From Hippophae tibetana (lineage: Eukaryota > Streptophyta > Magnoliopsida > Rosales > Elaeagnaceae), in assembly GCA_037013495.1 (NCBI GenBank), contig CM072810.1, positions 27,805,843-27,869,842 of the forward strand: a stretch of 64,000 bases of DNA, in the 5' to 3' direction. Of the stretch, positions 37,126-49,498 are shown piece by piece. Made by a program: the position numbers and the translations under genes. The first letter of the stretch is position 1, and each line of letters starts with the position of its first letter. The notes beneath the pieces are model-generated. The model saw only the letters and a list, made by a program, of their open reading frames with translations. It did no database searches and was not told the DNA's origin.

Positions 37126-38304
37126 CTTAAGAGCCAAGTTCTCTCCCTTCTCGAAAGTATATTACTCTCATCTTGGCCACTTGTGATGTAGTTCGAATGC
37201 CTGCCCAACATATTCGTTTAACAGTAAGTTCCATTGGCTTATACATGGACTTAAGCAAGGTAATTTGGCATGAAAATGATAAGGTAGTATTGGAATGATT
37301 TTCTCAATCTAATTTTCTTTGCTAATAGGTCCACCCAAGTTTTAAAAGTAGTTGATTACGTTTGAAAAATATGCAAAGACTTTGTCCAAAGTTTCATCCT
37401 CTTGCATGATATAGATTTCAAAATTTCCATTCAACTATATAATTATAGATTTATTTCATTGTTGAAATGCCCATATGAGTGGTCTCCAAAATGTTTCATG
37501 TTCTTTTGAAGAAGTTTAATTTTAAATTCAACTTAATAATCATTTTAGAGCTCGAATTACCTTTTTTTTAATATCCCTGAAAAAGGGTCTCTTATTCCTA
37601 TGAAATTTAGTAAATCTCATGGAAAGTAGAGCCACTTTCTCTTCATTGAGATTAGAGTCATCATTTCTAACAATTGGGTTAAAAACATGTTCGCTCGGAC
37701 CACTATCCTTGATGTCTTAAGAGCCAAGTTCTCTCCCTTCTCAAAAGTATATTACTCTCATCTTGGCCACTAGTGATGTAGTTCGAATGCCTGCCCAACA
37801 TATTCATTTAACAGTAAGTTCAATTGGCTTGTACATGGACTTAAGTAAATTAATTTGGCATGAAATGATACGGTAGTATTGGATTGATTTTCTCATTCTA
37901 ATTTTCTCTAATAATAGGTCTACCCAAGTTTTAAAAGTAGTTGATTACGTTTGAAAAATATGCAAACACTTTGTCCAAACTTTCATCCTCTTGCATGATA
38001 TAGATTTCAAAATTTCCATTCAACTATATAATTCTAGATTTATTTCATTGTTGAAATGCTCATATGAGTGGTCTCCAAAATGTTTCATGTTCTTTTGAAG
38101 AAGTTTAATTTTAAATTCAACTTAATAATCATTTTAGAGCTCGAATAACCTTTTTTTTAATATCCCTGAAAAAGGGTCTCTTATTCCTATGAAATTTAGT
38201 AAATCTCATGGCAAGTAGAGCCACTTTCTCTTCATTGAGATTAGAGTCATCATTTCTAACAATTGGGTTAAAAACATGTTCGCTCGGACCACTATCCTTG
38301 ATGT
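37126..38304 (+). repeat. Class B then class A pair
   Basis: Monomers start at 37126 (class B, TCCATTGGC, with CACTTGTGATG in place of CACTAGTGATG near 37180) and 37716 (class A, TAGGTCTACCC, GCTCATATG). The first closes a run of seven consecutive class B monomers that begins at 33586. The pair resembles 41248-42426, seven monomers downstream. Confidence 0.88.
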
Positions 38305-40070
38305 CTTAAGAGCCAAGTTCTCTCCCTTCTCAAAACTATATTACTCTCATCTTGGCCACTAGTGATGTAGTTCGAATGCCTGCCCAACATATTCATTTAA
38401 CAGTAAGTTCAATTGGCTTGTACATGGACTTAAGTAAATTAATTTGGCATGAAATGATACGGTAGTATTGGATTGATTTTCTCATTCTAATTTTCTCTAA
38501 TAATATTTCTACCCAAGTTTTAAAAGTAGTTGATTATGTTTGAAAAATATGCAAACACTTTGTCCAAAGTTTCATCCTCTTGCATGATATAGATTTCAAA
38601 ATTTCCATTCAACTATATAATTCTAGATTTATTTCATTGTTGAAATCCTCATATGAGTGGTCTCCAAAATGTTTCATGTTCTTTTGAAGAAGTTTAATTT
38701 TAAATTCAACTTAATAATCATTTTAGAGCTCGAATTACCTTTTTTTTAATATCCCTGAAAAAGGGTCTCTTATTCCTATGAAATTTAGTAAATCTCATGG
38801 CAAGTAGAGCCACTTTCTCTTCATTGAGATTAGAGTCATCATTTCTAACAATTGGGTTAAAAACATGTTCGCTCGGACCACTATCCTTGATGTCTTAAGA
38901 GCCAAGTTCTCTCCCTTCTCAAAACTATATTACTCTCATCTTGGCCACTAGTGATGTAGTTCGAATGCCTGCCCAACATATTCATTTAACAGTAAGTTCA
39001 ATTGGCTTGTACATGGACTTAAGTAAATTAATTTGGCATGAAATGATACGATAGTATTGGATTGATTTTCTCATTCTAATTTTCTCTAATAATATTTCTA
39101 CCCAAGTTTTAAAAGTAGTTGATTATGTTTGAAAAATATGCAAACACTTTGTCCAAAGTTTCATCCTCTTGCATGATATAGATTTTAAAATTTGCATTCA
39201 ACTATATAATTCTAGATTTATTTTATTGTTGAAATGCCTATATGAGTGGTCTCCAAAATGTTTCATGTTCTTTTGAAGAAGTTTAATTTTAAATTCAACT
39301 TAATAATCATTTTAGAGCTCGAATTACCTTTTTTTAATATCCCTGAAAAAGGGTCTCTTCTTCCTATGAAATTTAGTAAATCTCACGGCAAGTAGAGCCA
39401 CTTTCTCATCATTGAGATTAGAGTCATCATTTCTAACAATTGGGTTAAAAACATGTTTGCTCGGACCACTATCCTTGATGTCTTAAGAGCCAAGTTCTCT
39501 CCCTTCTCGAAAGTATATTACTCTCATCTTGGCCACTAGTGATGTAGTTCGAATGCCTGCCCAACATATTCATTTAACAGTAAGTTCCATTGGCTTATAC
39601 ATGGACTTAAGCAAGGTAATTTGGCATGAAAATGATAAGGTAGTATTGGAATGATTTTCTCAATCTAATTTTCTTTGCTAATAGGTCCACCCAAGTTTTA
39701 AAAGTAGTTGATTACGTTTGAAAAATATGCAAAGACTTTGTCCAAAGTTTCATCCACTTGCATGATATAGATTTCAAAATTTCCATTCAACTATATAATT
39801 CTAGATTTATTTTATTGTTGAAATGCCTATATGATTGGTCTCCAAAATGTTTCATGTTCTTTTGAAGAAGTTTAATTTTAAATTCAACTTAATAATCATT
39901 TTAGAGCTCGAATTACCTTTTTTTAATATCCCTGAAAAAGGGTCTCTTCTTCCTATGAAATTTAGTAAATCTCACGGCAAGTAGAGCCACTTTCTCATCA
40001 TTGAGATTAGAGTCATCATTTCTAACAATTGGGTTAAAAACATGTTCGCTCGGACCACTATCCTTGATGT
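38305..40070 (+). repeat. Trimer X, copy 1
   Basis: Monomers start at 38305, 38894 and 39482, classes A, A, B. The first two carry CAAAACTATATT and TAATATTTCTACCC. Markers shared with the copy 1766 bp downstream are GAAATCCTCATATG in the first and CTCATCATTGAG in the second. Here the third also ends in CTCATCATTGAG and seven T, like the second, which suggests conversion of its 3-prime end. Confidence 0.92.
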
Positions 40071-41837
40071 CTTAAGAGCCAAGTTCTCTCCCTTCTCAAA
40101 ACTATATTACTCTCATCTTGGCCACTAGTGATGTAGTTCGAATGCCTGCCCAACATATTCATTTAACAGTAAGTTCAATTGGCTTGTACATGGACTTAAG
40201 TAAATTAATTTGGCATGAAATGATACGGTAGTATTGGATTGATTTTCTCATTCTAATTTTCTCTAATAATATTTCTACCCAAGTTTTAAAAGTAGTTGAT
40301 TATGTTTGAAAAATATGCAAACACTTTGTCCAAAGTTTCATCCTCTTGCATGATATAGATTTCAAAATTTCCATTCAACTATATAATTCTAGATTTATTT
40401 CATTGTTGAAATCCTCATATGAGTGGTCTCCAAAATGTTTCATGTTCTTTTGAAGAAGTTTAATTTTAAATTCAACTTAATAATCATTTTAGAGCTCGAA
40501 TTACCTTTTTTTTAATATCCCTGAAAAAGGGTCTCTTATTCCTATGAAATTTAGTAAATCTCATGGCAAGTAGAGCCACTTTCTCTTCATTAAGATTAGA
40601 GTCATCATTTCTAACAATTGGGTTAAAAACATGTTCGCTCGGACCACTATCCTTGATGTCTTAAGAGCCAAGTTCTCTCCCTTCTCAAAACTATATTACT
40701 CTCATCTTGGCCACTAGTGATGTAGTTCGAATGCCTGCCCAACATATTCATTTAACAGTAAGTTCAATTGGCTTGTACATGGACTTAAGTAAATTAATTT
40801 GGCATGAAATGATACGGTAGTATTGGATTGATTTTCTCATTCTAATTTTCTCTAATAATATTTCTACCCAAGTTTTAAAAGTAGTTGATTATGTTTGAAA
40901 AATATGCAAACACTTTGTCCAAAGTTTCATCCTCTTGCATGATATAGATTTTAAAATTTGCATTCAACTATATAATTCTAGATTTATTTTATTGTTGAAA
41001 TGCCTATATGAGTGGTCTCCAAAATGTTTCATGTTCTTTTGAAGAAGTTTAATTTTAAATTCAACTTAATAATCATTTTAGAGCTCGAATTACCTTTTTT
41101 TAATATCCCTGAAAAAGGGTCTCTTCTTCCTATGAAATTTAGTAAATCTCACGGCAAGTAGAGCCACTTTCTCATCATTGAGATTAGAGTCATCATTTCT
41201 AACAATTGGGTTAAAAACATGTTTGCTCGGACCACTATCCTTGATGTCTTAAGAGCCAAGTTCTCTCCCTTCTCGAAAGTATATTACTCTCATCTTGGCC
41301 ACTAGTGATGTAGTTCGAATGCCTGCCCAACATATTCATTTAACAGTAAGTTCCATTGGCTTATACATGGACTTAAGCAAGGTAATTTGGCATGAAAATG
41401 ATAAGGTAGTATTGGAATGATTTTCTCAATCTAATTTTCTTTGCTAATAGGTCCACCCAAGTTTTAAAAGTAGTTGATTACGTTTGAAAAATATGCAAAG
41501 ACTTTGTCCAAAGTTTCATCCTCTTGCATGATATAGATTTCAAAATTTCCATTCAACTATATAATTCTAGATTTATTTCATTGTTGAAATGCCCATATGA
41601 CTGGTCTCCAAAATGTTTCATGTTCTTTTGAAGAAGTTTAATTTTAAATTCAACTTAATAATCATTTTAGAGCTTGAATTACCTTTTTTTTAATATCCCT
41701 GAAAAAGGGTCTCTTATTCCTATGAAATTTAGTAAATCTCATGGAAAGTAGAGCCACTTTCTCTTCATTGAGATTAGAGTCATCATTTCTAACAATTGGG
41801 TTAAAAACATGTTCGCTCGGACCACTATCCTTGATGT
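40071..41837 (+). repeat. Trimer X, copy 2
   Basis: Monomers start at 40071, 40660 and 41248, each 1766 bp after its partner. The first two match copy 1 closely. The third matches in its 5-prime half (TCCATTGGC, TTTGCTAATAGG) but ends with GCCCATATGACTGG and GAGCTTGAATT, like the monomer at 43015. Confidence 0.92.
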
Positions 41838-43604
41838 CTTAAGAGCCAAGTTCTCTCCCTTCTCAAAAGTATATTACTCTCATCTTGGCCACTAGTGATG
41901 TAGTTCGAATGCCTGCCCAACATATTCATTTAACAGTAAGTTCAATTGGCTTGTACATGGACTTAAGTAAATTAATTTGGCATGAAATGATACGGTAGTA
42001 TTGGATTGATTTTCTCATTCTAATTTTCTCTAATAATAGGTCTACCCAAGTTTTAAAAGTAGTTGATTACGTTTGAAAAATATGCAAACACTTTGTCCAA
42101 AGTTTCATCCTCTTGCATGATATAGATTTCAAAATTTCCATTCAACTATATAATTCTAGATTTATTTCATTGTTGAAATGCTCATATGAGTGGTCTCCAA
42201 AATGTTTCATGTTCTTTTGAAGAAGTTTAATTTTAAATTCAACTTAATAATCATTTTAGAGCTCGAATTACCTTTTTTTTAATATCCCTGAAAAAGGGCC
42301 TCTTATTCCTATGAAATTTAGTAAATCTCATGGCAAGTAGAGCCACTTTCTCTTCATTGAGATTAGAGTCATCATTTCTAACAATTGGGTTAAAAACATG
42401 TTCGCTCGGACCACTATCCTTGATGTCTTAAGAGCGAAGTTCTCTCCCATCTCAAAACTATATTACTCTCATCTTGGCCACTAGTGATGTAGTTCGAATG
42501 CCTGCCCAACATATTCATTTAACAGTAAGTTCAATTGGCTTGTACATGGACTTAAGTAAATTAATTTGGCATGAAATGATACGGTAGTATTGGATTGATT
42601 TTCTCATTCTAATTTTCTCTAATAATATTTCTACCCAAGTTTTAAAAGTAGTTGATTATGTTTGAAAAATATGCAAACACTTTGTCCAAAGTTTCATCCT
42701 CTTGCATGATATAGATTTTAAAATTTGCATTCAACTATATAATTCTAGATTTATTTTATTGTTGAAATGCCTATATGAGTGGTCTCCAAAATGTTCCATG
42801 TTCTTTTGAAGAAGTTTAATTTTAAATTCAACTTAATAATCATTTTAGAGCTCGAATTACATTTTTTTAATATCCCTGAAAAAGGGTCTCTTGTTCCTAT
42901 GAAATTTAGTAAATCTCACGGCAAGTAGAGCCACTTTCTCTTCATTGAGATTAGAGTCATCATTTTTAACAATTGGGTTAAAAACATGTTTGCTCGGACC
43001 ACTATCCTTGATGTCTTAAGAGCCAAGTTCTCTCCCTTCTCGAAAGTATATTACTCTCATCTTGGCCACTAGTGATGTAGTTCGAATGCCTGCCCAACAT
43101 ATTCATTTAACAGTAAGTTCCATTGGCTTATACGTGGACTTAAGCAAGGTAATTTGGCATGAAAATGATAAGGTAGTATTGGAATGATTTTCTCAATCTA
43201 ATTTTCTTTGCTAATAGGTCCACCCAAGTTTTAAAAGTAGTTGATTACGTTTGAAAAATATGCAAAGACTTTGTCCAAAGTTTCATCCTCTTGCATGATA
43301 TAGATTTCAAAATATCCATTCAACTATATAATTCTAGATTTATTTCATTGTTGAAATGCCCATATGACTGGTCTCCAAAATGTTTCATGTTCTTTTGAAG
43401 AAGTTTAATTTTAAATTCAACTTAATAATCATTTTAGAGCTTGAATTACCTTTTTTTTAATATCCCTGAAAAAGGGTCTCTTATTCCTATGAAATTTAGT
43501 AAATCTCATGGAAAGTAGAGCCACTTTCTCTTCATTGAGATTAGAGTCATCATTTCTAACAATTGGGTTAAAAACATGTTCGCTCGGACCACTATCCTTG
43601 ATGT
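41838..43604 (+). repeat. Related A-A-B trimer
   Basis: Monomers start at 41838 (class A, TAGGTCTACCC), 42427 (class A, CAAAACTATATT, with private GAGCGAAG and CCCATCTC) and 43015 (class B, AAAATATCCATTC, CATATGACTGG, GAGCTTGAATT). The A-A-B order is the same as in the last three monomers of unit T. Confidence 0.9.
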
Positions 43605-45373
43605 CTTATGAGCCAAGTTCTCTCCCTTCTCAAAAGTATATTACTCTCATCTTGGCCACTAGTGATGTAGTTCGAATGCCTGCCCAACATATTCATTTAA
43701 CAGTAAGTTCAATTGGCTTGTACATGGACTTAAGTAAATTAATTTGGCATGAAATGATACGGTAGTATTGGATTGATTTTCTCATTCTAATTTTCTCAAA
43801 TAATAGGTCTACCCAAGTTTTAAAAGTAGTTGATTACGTTTGAAAAATATGCAAACACTTTGTCCAAAGTTTCATCCTCTTGCATGATATAGATTTCAAA
43901 ATTTCCATTCAACTATATAATTCTAGATTTATTTCATTGTTGAAATGCTCATATGAGTGGTCTCCAAAATGTTTCATGTTCTTTTGAAGAAGTTTAATTT
44001 TAAATTCAACTTAATAATCATTTTAGAGCTCGAATTACCTTTTTTTTAATATCCCTGAAAAAGGGTCTCTTCTTCCTATGAAATTTAGTAAATCTCATGG
44101 CAAGTAGAGCCACTTTCTCTTCATTGAGATTAGAGTCATCATTTCTAACAATTGGGTTAAAAACATGTTCGCTCGGACCACTATCCTGGATGTCTTAAGA
44201 GCCAACTTCTCTCCCTTCTCGAAAGTATATTACTCTCTTCTTGGCCACTAGTGATGTAGTTCGAATGCCTGCCCAACATATTCGTTTAACAGTAAGTTCA
44301 ATTGGCTTATACATGGACTTAAGCAAAGTAATTTGGCATGAAAATGATAAGGTAGTATTGGAATGATTTTCTCAATCTAAATTTCTAAGCTAATAGGTCC
44401 ACCCAAGTTTTAAAAGTAGTTGATTACGTTTGAAAAATATGCAAAGACTTTGTCCAAAGGTTCATCCTCTTGCATGATATAGATTTCAAAATTTCCATTC
44501 AACTATATAATTCTAGATTTATTTCATTGTTGAAATGCCCATATGAGTGGTCTCCAAAATGTTTCATGTTCTTTTGAAGAAGTTTAATTTTAAATTCAAC
44601 CTAATAATCATTTTAGAGCTCGAATTACCTTTTTTTTAATATCCCTGAAAAAGGGTCTCTTATTCCTATGAAATTTAGTAAATCTCATGGCAAGTAGAGC
44701 CACTTTCTCTTCATTGAGATTAGAGTCATCATTTCTAACAATTGGGTTAAAAACATGTTCGCTCGGACCACTATCCTTGATGTCTTAAGAGCCAAGTTCT
44801 CTCCCTTCTCGAAAGTATATTACTCTCATCTTGGCCACTAGTGATGTAGTTCGAATGCCTGCCCAACATATTCGTTTAACAGTAAGTTCAATTGGCTTAT
44901 ACATGGACTTAAGCAAGGTAATTTGGCATGAAAATAATAACGTAGTATTGGAATGATTTTCTCAATCTAATTTTCTTTGCTAATAGGTCCACCCAAGTTT
45001 TAAAAGTAGTTGATTACGTTTGAAAAATATGCAAAGACTTTGTCCAAAGTTTCATCCTCTTACATGATATAGATTTCAAAATTTCCATTCAACTATATAA
45101 TTCTAGATTTATTTCATTGTTGAAATGCCCATATGAGTGGTCTCCAAAATGTTTCATGTTGTTTTGAAGAAGTTTAATTTCAAATTCAACTTAATAATCA
45201 TTTTAGAGCTCGAATTACCTTTTTTTTAATATCCCTTAAAAAAGGTCTCTTATTCCTATGAAATTTAGTAAATCTCATGGAAAGTAGAGCCACTTTCTCT
45301 TCATTGAGATTAGAGTCATCATTTCTAACAATTGGGTTAAAAACATGTTCGCTCGGACCACTATCCTTGATGT
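43605..45373 (+). repeat. Trimer Y, copy 1
   Basis: Monomers start at 43605 (class A, CTCAAATAATAGG, first hexamer CTTATG), 44194 (class B, CTCTTCTTGG, GCAAAGTAATTTGG, AAGCTAATAGG) and 44784 (class B, GAAAATAATAACG). The same order, A then B with AAGCTAATAGG then B with AATAATAA, occurs in the last three monomers of every V unit. The copy 1769 bp downstream shares GCAAAGTAATTTGG, which is otherwise rare. Confidence 0.93.
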
Positions 45374-47142
45374 CTTAAGAGCCAAGTTCTCTCCCTTCTC
45401 AAAAGTATATTACTCTCATCTTGGCCACTAGTGATGTAGTTCGAATGCCTGCCCAACATATTCATTTAACAGTAAGTTCAATTGGCTTGTACATGGACTT
45501 AAGTAAATTAATTTGGCATGAAATGATACGGTACTATTGGATTGATTTTCTCATTCTAACTTTCTCAAATAATAGGTCTACCCAAGTTTTAAAAGTAGTT
45601 GATTACGTTTGAAAAATATGCAAACACTTTGTCCAAAGTTTCATCCTCTTGCATGATATAGATTTCAAAATTTCCATTCAACTATATAATTCTAGATTTA
45701 TTTCATTGTTGAAATGCTCATATGAGTGGTCTCCAAAATTTTTCATGTTCTTTTGAAGAAGTTTAATTTTAAATTCAACTTAATAATCATTTTAGAGCTC
45801 GAATTACCTTTTTTTTAATATCCCTGAAAAAGGGTCTCTTCTTCCTATGAAATTTAGTAAATCTCATGGCAAGTAGAGCCACTTTCTCTTCATTGAGATT
45901 AGAGTCATCATTTCTAACAATTGGGTTAAAAACATGTTTGCTCGGACCACTATCCTTGATGTCTTAAGAGCCAAGTTCTCTCCCTTCTCGAAAGTATATT
46001 ACTCTCTTCTTGGCCACTAGTGATGTAGTTCGAATGCCTGCCCAACATATTCGTTTAACAGTAAGTTCAATTGGCTTATACATGGACTTAAGCAAAGTAA
46101 TTTGGCATGAAAATGATAAGGTAGTATTGGAATGATTTTCTCAATCTAATTTTCTAAGCTAATAGGTCCACCCAAGTTTTAAAAGTAGTTGATTACGTTT
46201 GAAAAATATGCAAAGACTTTGTCCAAAGGTTCATCCTCTTGCATGATATAGATTTCAAAATTTCCATTCAACTATATAATTCTAGATTTATTTCATTGTT
46301 GAAATGCCCATATGAGTGGTCTCCAAAATGTTTCATGTTCTTTTTAAGAAGTTTAATTTTAAATTCAACTTAATAATCATTTTAGAGCTCGAATTACCTT
46401 TTTTTTAATATCCCTGAAAAAGGGTCTCTTATTCCTATGAAATTTAGTAAATCTCATGGCAAGTAGAGCCACTTTCTCTTCATTGAGATTAGAGTCATCA
46501 TTTCTAACAATTGGGTTAAAAACATGTTCGCTCGGACCACTATCCTTGATGTCTTAAGAGCCAAGTTCTCTCCCTTCTCGAAAGTATATTACTCTCATCT
46601 TGGCCACTAGTGATGTAGTTCGAATGCCTGCCCAACATATTCGTTTAACAGTAAGTTCAATTGGCTTATACATGGACTTAAGCAAGGTAATTTGGCATGA
46701 AAATAATAAGGTAGTATTGGAATGATTTTCTCAATCTAATTTTCTTTGCTAATAGGTCCACCCAAGTTTTAAAAGTAGTTGATTACGTTTGAAAAATATG
46801 CAAAGACTTTGTCCAAAGTTTCATCCTCTTGCATGATATAGATTTCAAAATTTCCATTCAACTATATAATTCTAGATTTATTTTATTGTTGAAATGCCTA
46901 TATGAGTGGTCTCCAAAATGTTTCATGTTCTTTTCAAGAAGTTTAATTTTAAATTCAACTTAATAATCATTTTAGAGCTCGAATTACCTTTTTTTTAATA
47001 TCCCTGAAAAAGGGTCTCTTCTTCCTATGAAATTTAGTAAATCTCACGGCTTGTAGAGCCAGTTTCTCTTCATTGAGATAAGAGTCATCATTTCTAACAA
47101 TTGGGTTAAAAACATGTTCGCTCGGACCACTATCCTTGATTT
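45374..47142 (+). repeat. Trimer Y, copy 2
   Basis: Monomers start at 45374, 45963 and 46553, each 1769 bp after its partner. The first has a private GGTACTATTGG near 45531 for GGTAGTATTGG, which removes a stop codon. The third ends with TTTTATTGTTG and GCCTATATG and with CACGGCTTGTAGAG, unlike its partner. Confidence 0.93.
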
Positions 47143-49498
47143 CTTAAGAGCCAAGTTCTCTCCCTTCTCGAAAGTATATTACTCTCATCTTGGCCACTAG
47201 TGATGTAGTTCGAATGCCTGCCCAACATATTCATTTAACAGTAAGTTCAATTGGCTTGTACATGGACTTAAGTAAATTAATTTGGCATGAAATGATACGG
47301 TAGTATTGGATTGATTTTCTCATTCTAATTTTCTCTAATAATAGGTCTACCCAAGTTTTAAAAGTAGTTGATTATGTTTAAAAATTTGCAAACACTTTGT
47401 CCAAAGTTTCATGCTCTTGCATGATATAGATTTCAAAATTTAAAATCAACTATATAATTCTAGATTTATTTCATTGTTGAAATGCCTATATGAGTGCTAT
47501 CCAAAATGTTTCATGTTCTTTTGAAGAAGTTTAATTTTAAATTCAACTTAATAATTATATTAGAGCTCGAATTACCTTTTTTTTAATATCCCTGAAAAAG
47601 GGACTCTTCTTCCTATGAAATTTAGTAAATCTCACGGCAAGTAGAGCCACTTTCCCTTCATTGAGATTAGAGTCATCATTTCTAACAATTGGGTTAAAAA
47701 CATGTTTGCTCGGACCACTCTCCTTGATGTCTTAAGAGCCAAGTTCTCTCCCTTCTCGAAAGTATATTACTCTCATCTTGGCCACTAGTGATGTAGTTCG
47801 AATGCCTGCCCAACATATTCGTTTAACAGTAAGTTCAATTGGCTTATACATGGACTTAAGCAAGGTAATTTGGCATGAAAATGATAAGGTAGTATTGGAA
47901 TGATTTTCTCAATCTAATTTTCTTTGCTAATAGGTCCACCCAAGTTTTAAAAGTAGTTGATTACGTTTGAAAAATATGCAAAGACTTTGTCCAAAATTCA
48001 TCCTCTTGCATGATATAGATTTCAAAATTTCCATTCAACTATATAATTCTACATTTATTTTATGGTTGAAATGCCTATATGAATGGTCTCCAAAATGTTT
48101 CATGTTCTTTTGAAGAAGTTTAATTTTAAATTCAACTTAATAATCATTTTAGAGCTCGAATTACCTTTTTTTAATATCCCTGAAAAAGGGTCTCTTCTTC
48201 CTATGAAATTTAGTAAATCTCACGGCAAGTAGAGCCACTTTCTCTTCATTGAGATAAGAGTCATCATTTCTAACAATTGGGTTAAAAACATGTTTGCTCG
48301 GACCACTATCCTTGATGTCTTAAGAGCCAAGTTCTCTCCCTTCTCGAAAGTATATTACTCTCATCTTGGCCACTAGTGATGTAGTTCGAATGCCTGCCCA
48401 ACATATTCGTTTAACAGTAAGTTCAATTGGCTTATACATGGACTTAAGCAAGGTAATTTGGCATGAAAATGATAAGGTAGTATTGGAATTATTTTCTCAA
48501 TCTAATTTTCTTTGCTAATAGGTCCACCCAAGTTTTAAAAGTAGTTGATTACGTTTGAAAAATATGCAAAGACTTTGTCCAAAGTTTCATCCTCTTGCAT
48601 GATATAGATTTCAATATTTCCATTCAACTATATAATTCTAGATTTATTTTATGGTTGAAATGCCTATATCAATGGTCTCCAAAATGTTTCATGTTCTTTT
48701 GAAGAAGTTTAATTTTAAATTCAACTTAATAATCATTTTAGAGCTCGAATTACATTTTTTTTAATATCCCTGAAAAAGGGACTCTTCTTCATATGAAATT
48801 TAGTAAATCTCACGGCAAGTAGAGCCACTTTCTCTTCATTGTGATTAGAGTCATCATTTCTACCAATTGGGTTAAAAACATGTTCGCTCGGACCATTATC
48901 CTTGATGTCTTAAGAGCCAAGTTCTCTCCCTTCTCGAAAGTATATTACTCTCATCTTGGCCACTAGTGATGTAGTTCGAATGCCTGCCCAACATATTCAT
49001 TTAACAGTAAGTTCAATTGGCTTGTACATAGACTTAAGTAAATTAATTTGGCATGAAAATGATACCCTAGTATTGGAATGATTTTCTCATTCTAATTTTC
49101 TCTACTAATAGGTCTACCCAAGTTTTAAAAGTAGTTGATTATGTTTGAAAAATATGCAAACACTTTGTCCAAAGTTTCATCCTCTTGCATGATATAGATT
49201 TCAAAATTTCCATTCAACTATATAATTCTAGATTTATTTCATCGATGAAATGCCTATATGAGTGCTATCCAAAATGTTTCATGTTCTTTTGAAGAAGTTT
49301 AATTTTAAATTCAACTTAATAATCATTTTAGAGCTCGAATTACCTTTTTTTTAATATCCCTGAAAAAGGGTCTCTTCTTCCTATGAAATTTAGTAAATCT
49401 CACGGCAAGTAGAGCCACTTTCTCTTCATTGAGATAAGAGTCATCATTTCTAACAATTGGGTTAAAAACATGTTCGCTCGGACCACTATCCTTGATGT
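47143..49498 (+). repeat. Four more diverged monomers
   Basis: Monomers start at 47143, 47731, 48319 and 48909. The first is class A with AAAATTTAAAATC near 47435 and a GTGCTATCC end. The second and third are class B neighbours sharing TTATGGTTGAAATGCC and AATGGTCTCC, so they are probably a one-monomer duplication. The fourth is a hybrid with TACATAGACTTAAG, GATACCCTAG and CTCTACTAATAGG. From here on private substitutions are visibly more frequent than to the left. Confidence 0.9.

Noticed and set aside
43508..43765. 85-codon plus-strand open frame across a monomer boundary
   Set aside because: It is open because TCTTAAGAG became TCTTATGAG at 43605, turning TAA into TAT. The rest of the frame is ordinary satellite sequence found in all other copies with the stop.
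45421..45612. 63-codon plus-strand open frame
   Set aside because: It starts at a TTG and is open only because GGTAGTATT became GGTACTATT near 45531, removing a TAG. No conservation in other monomers.
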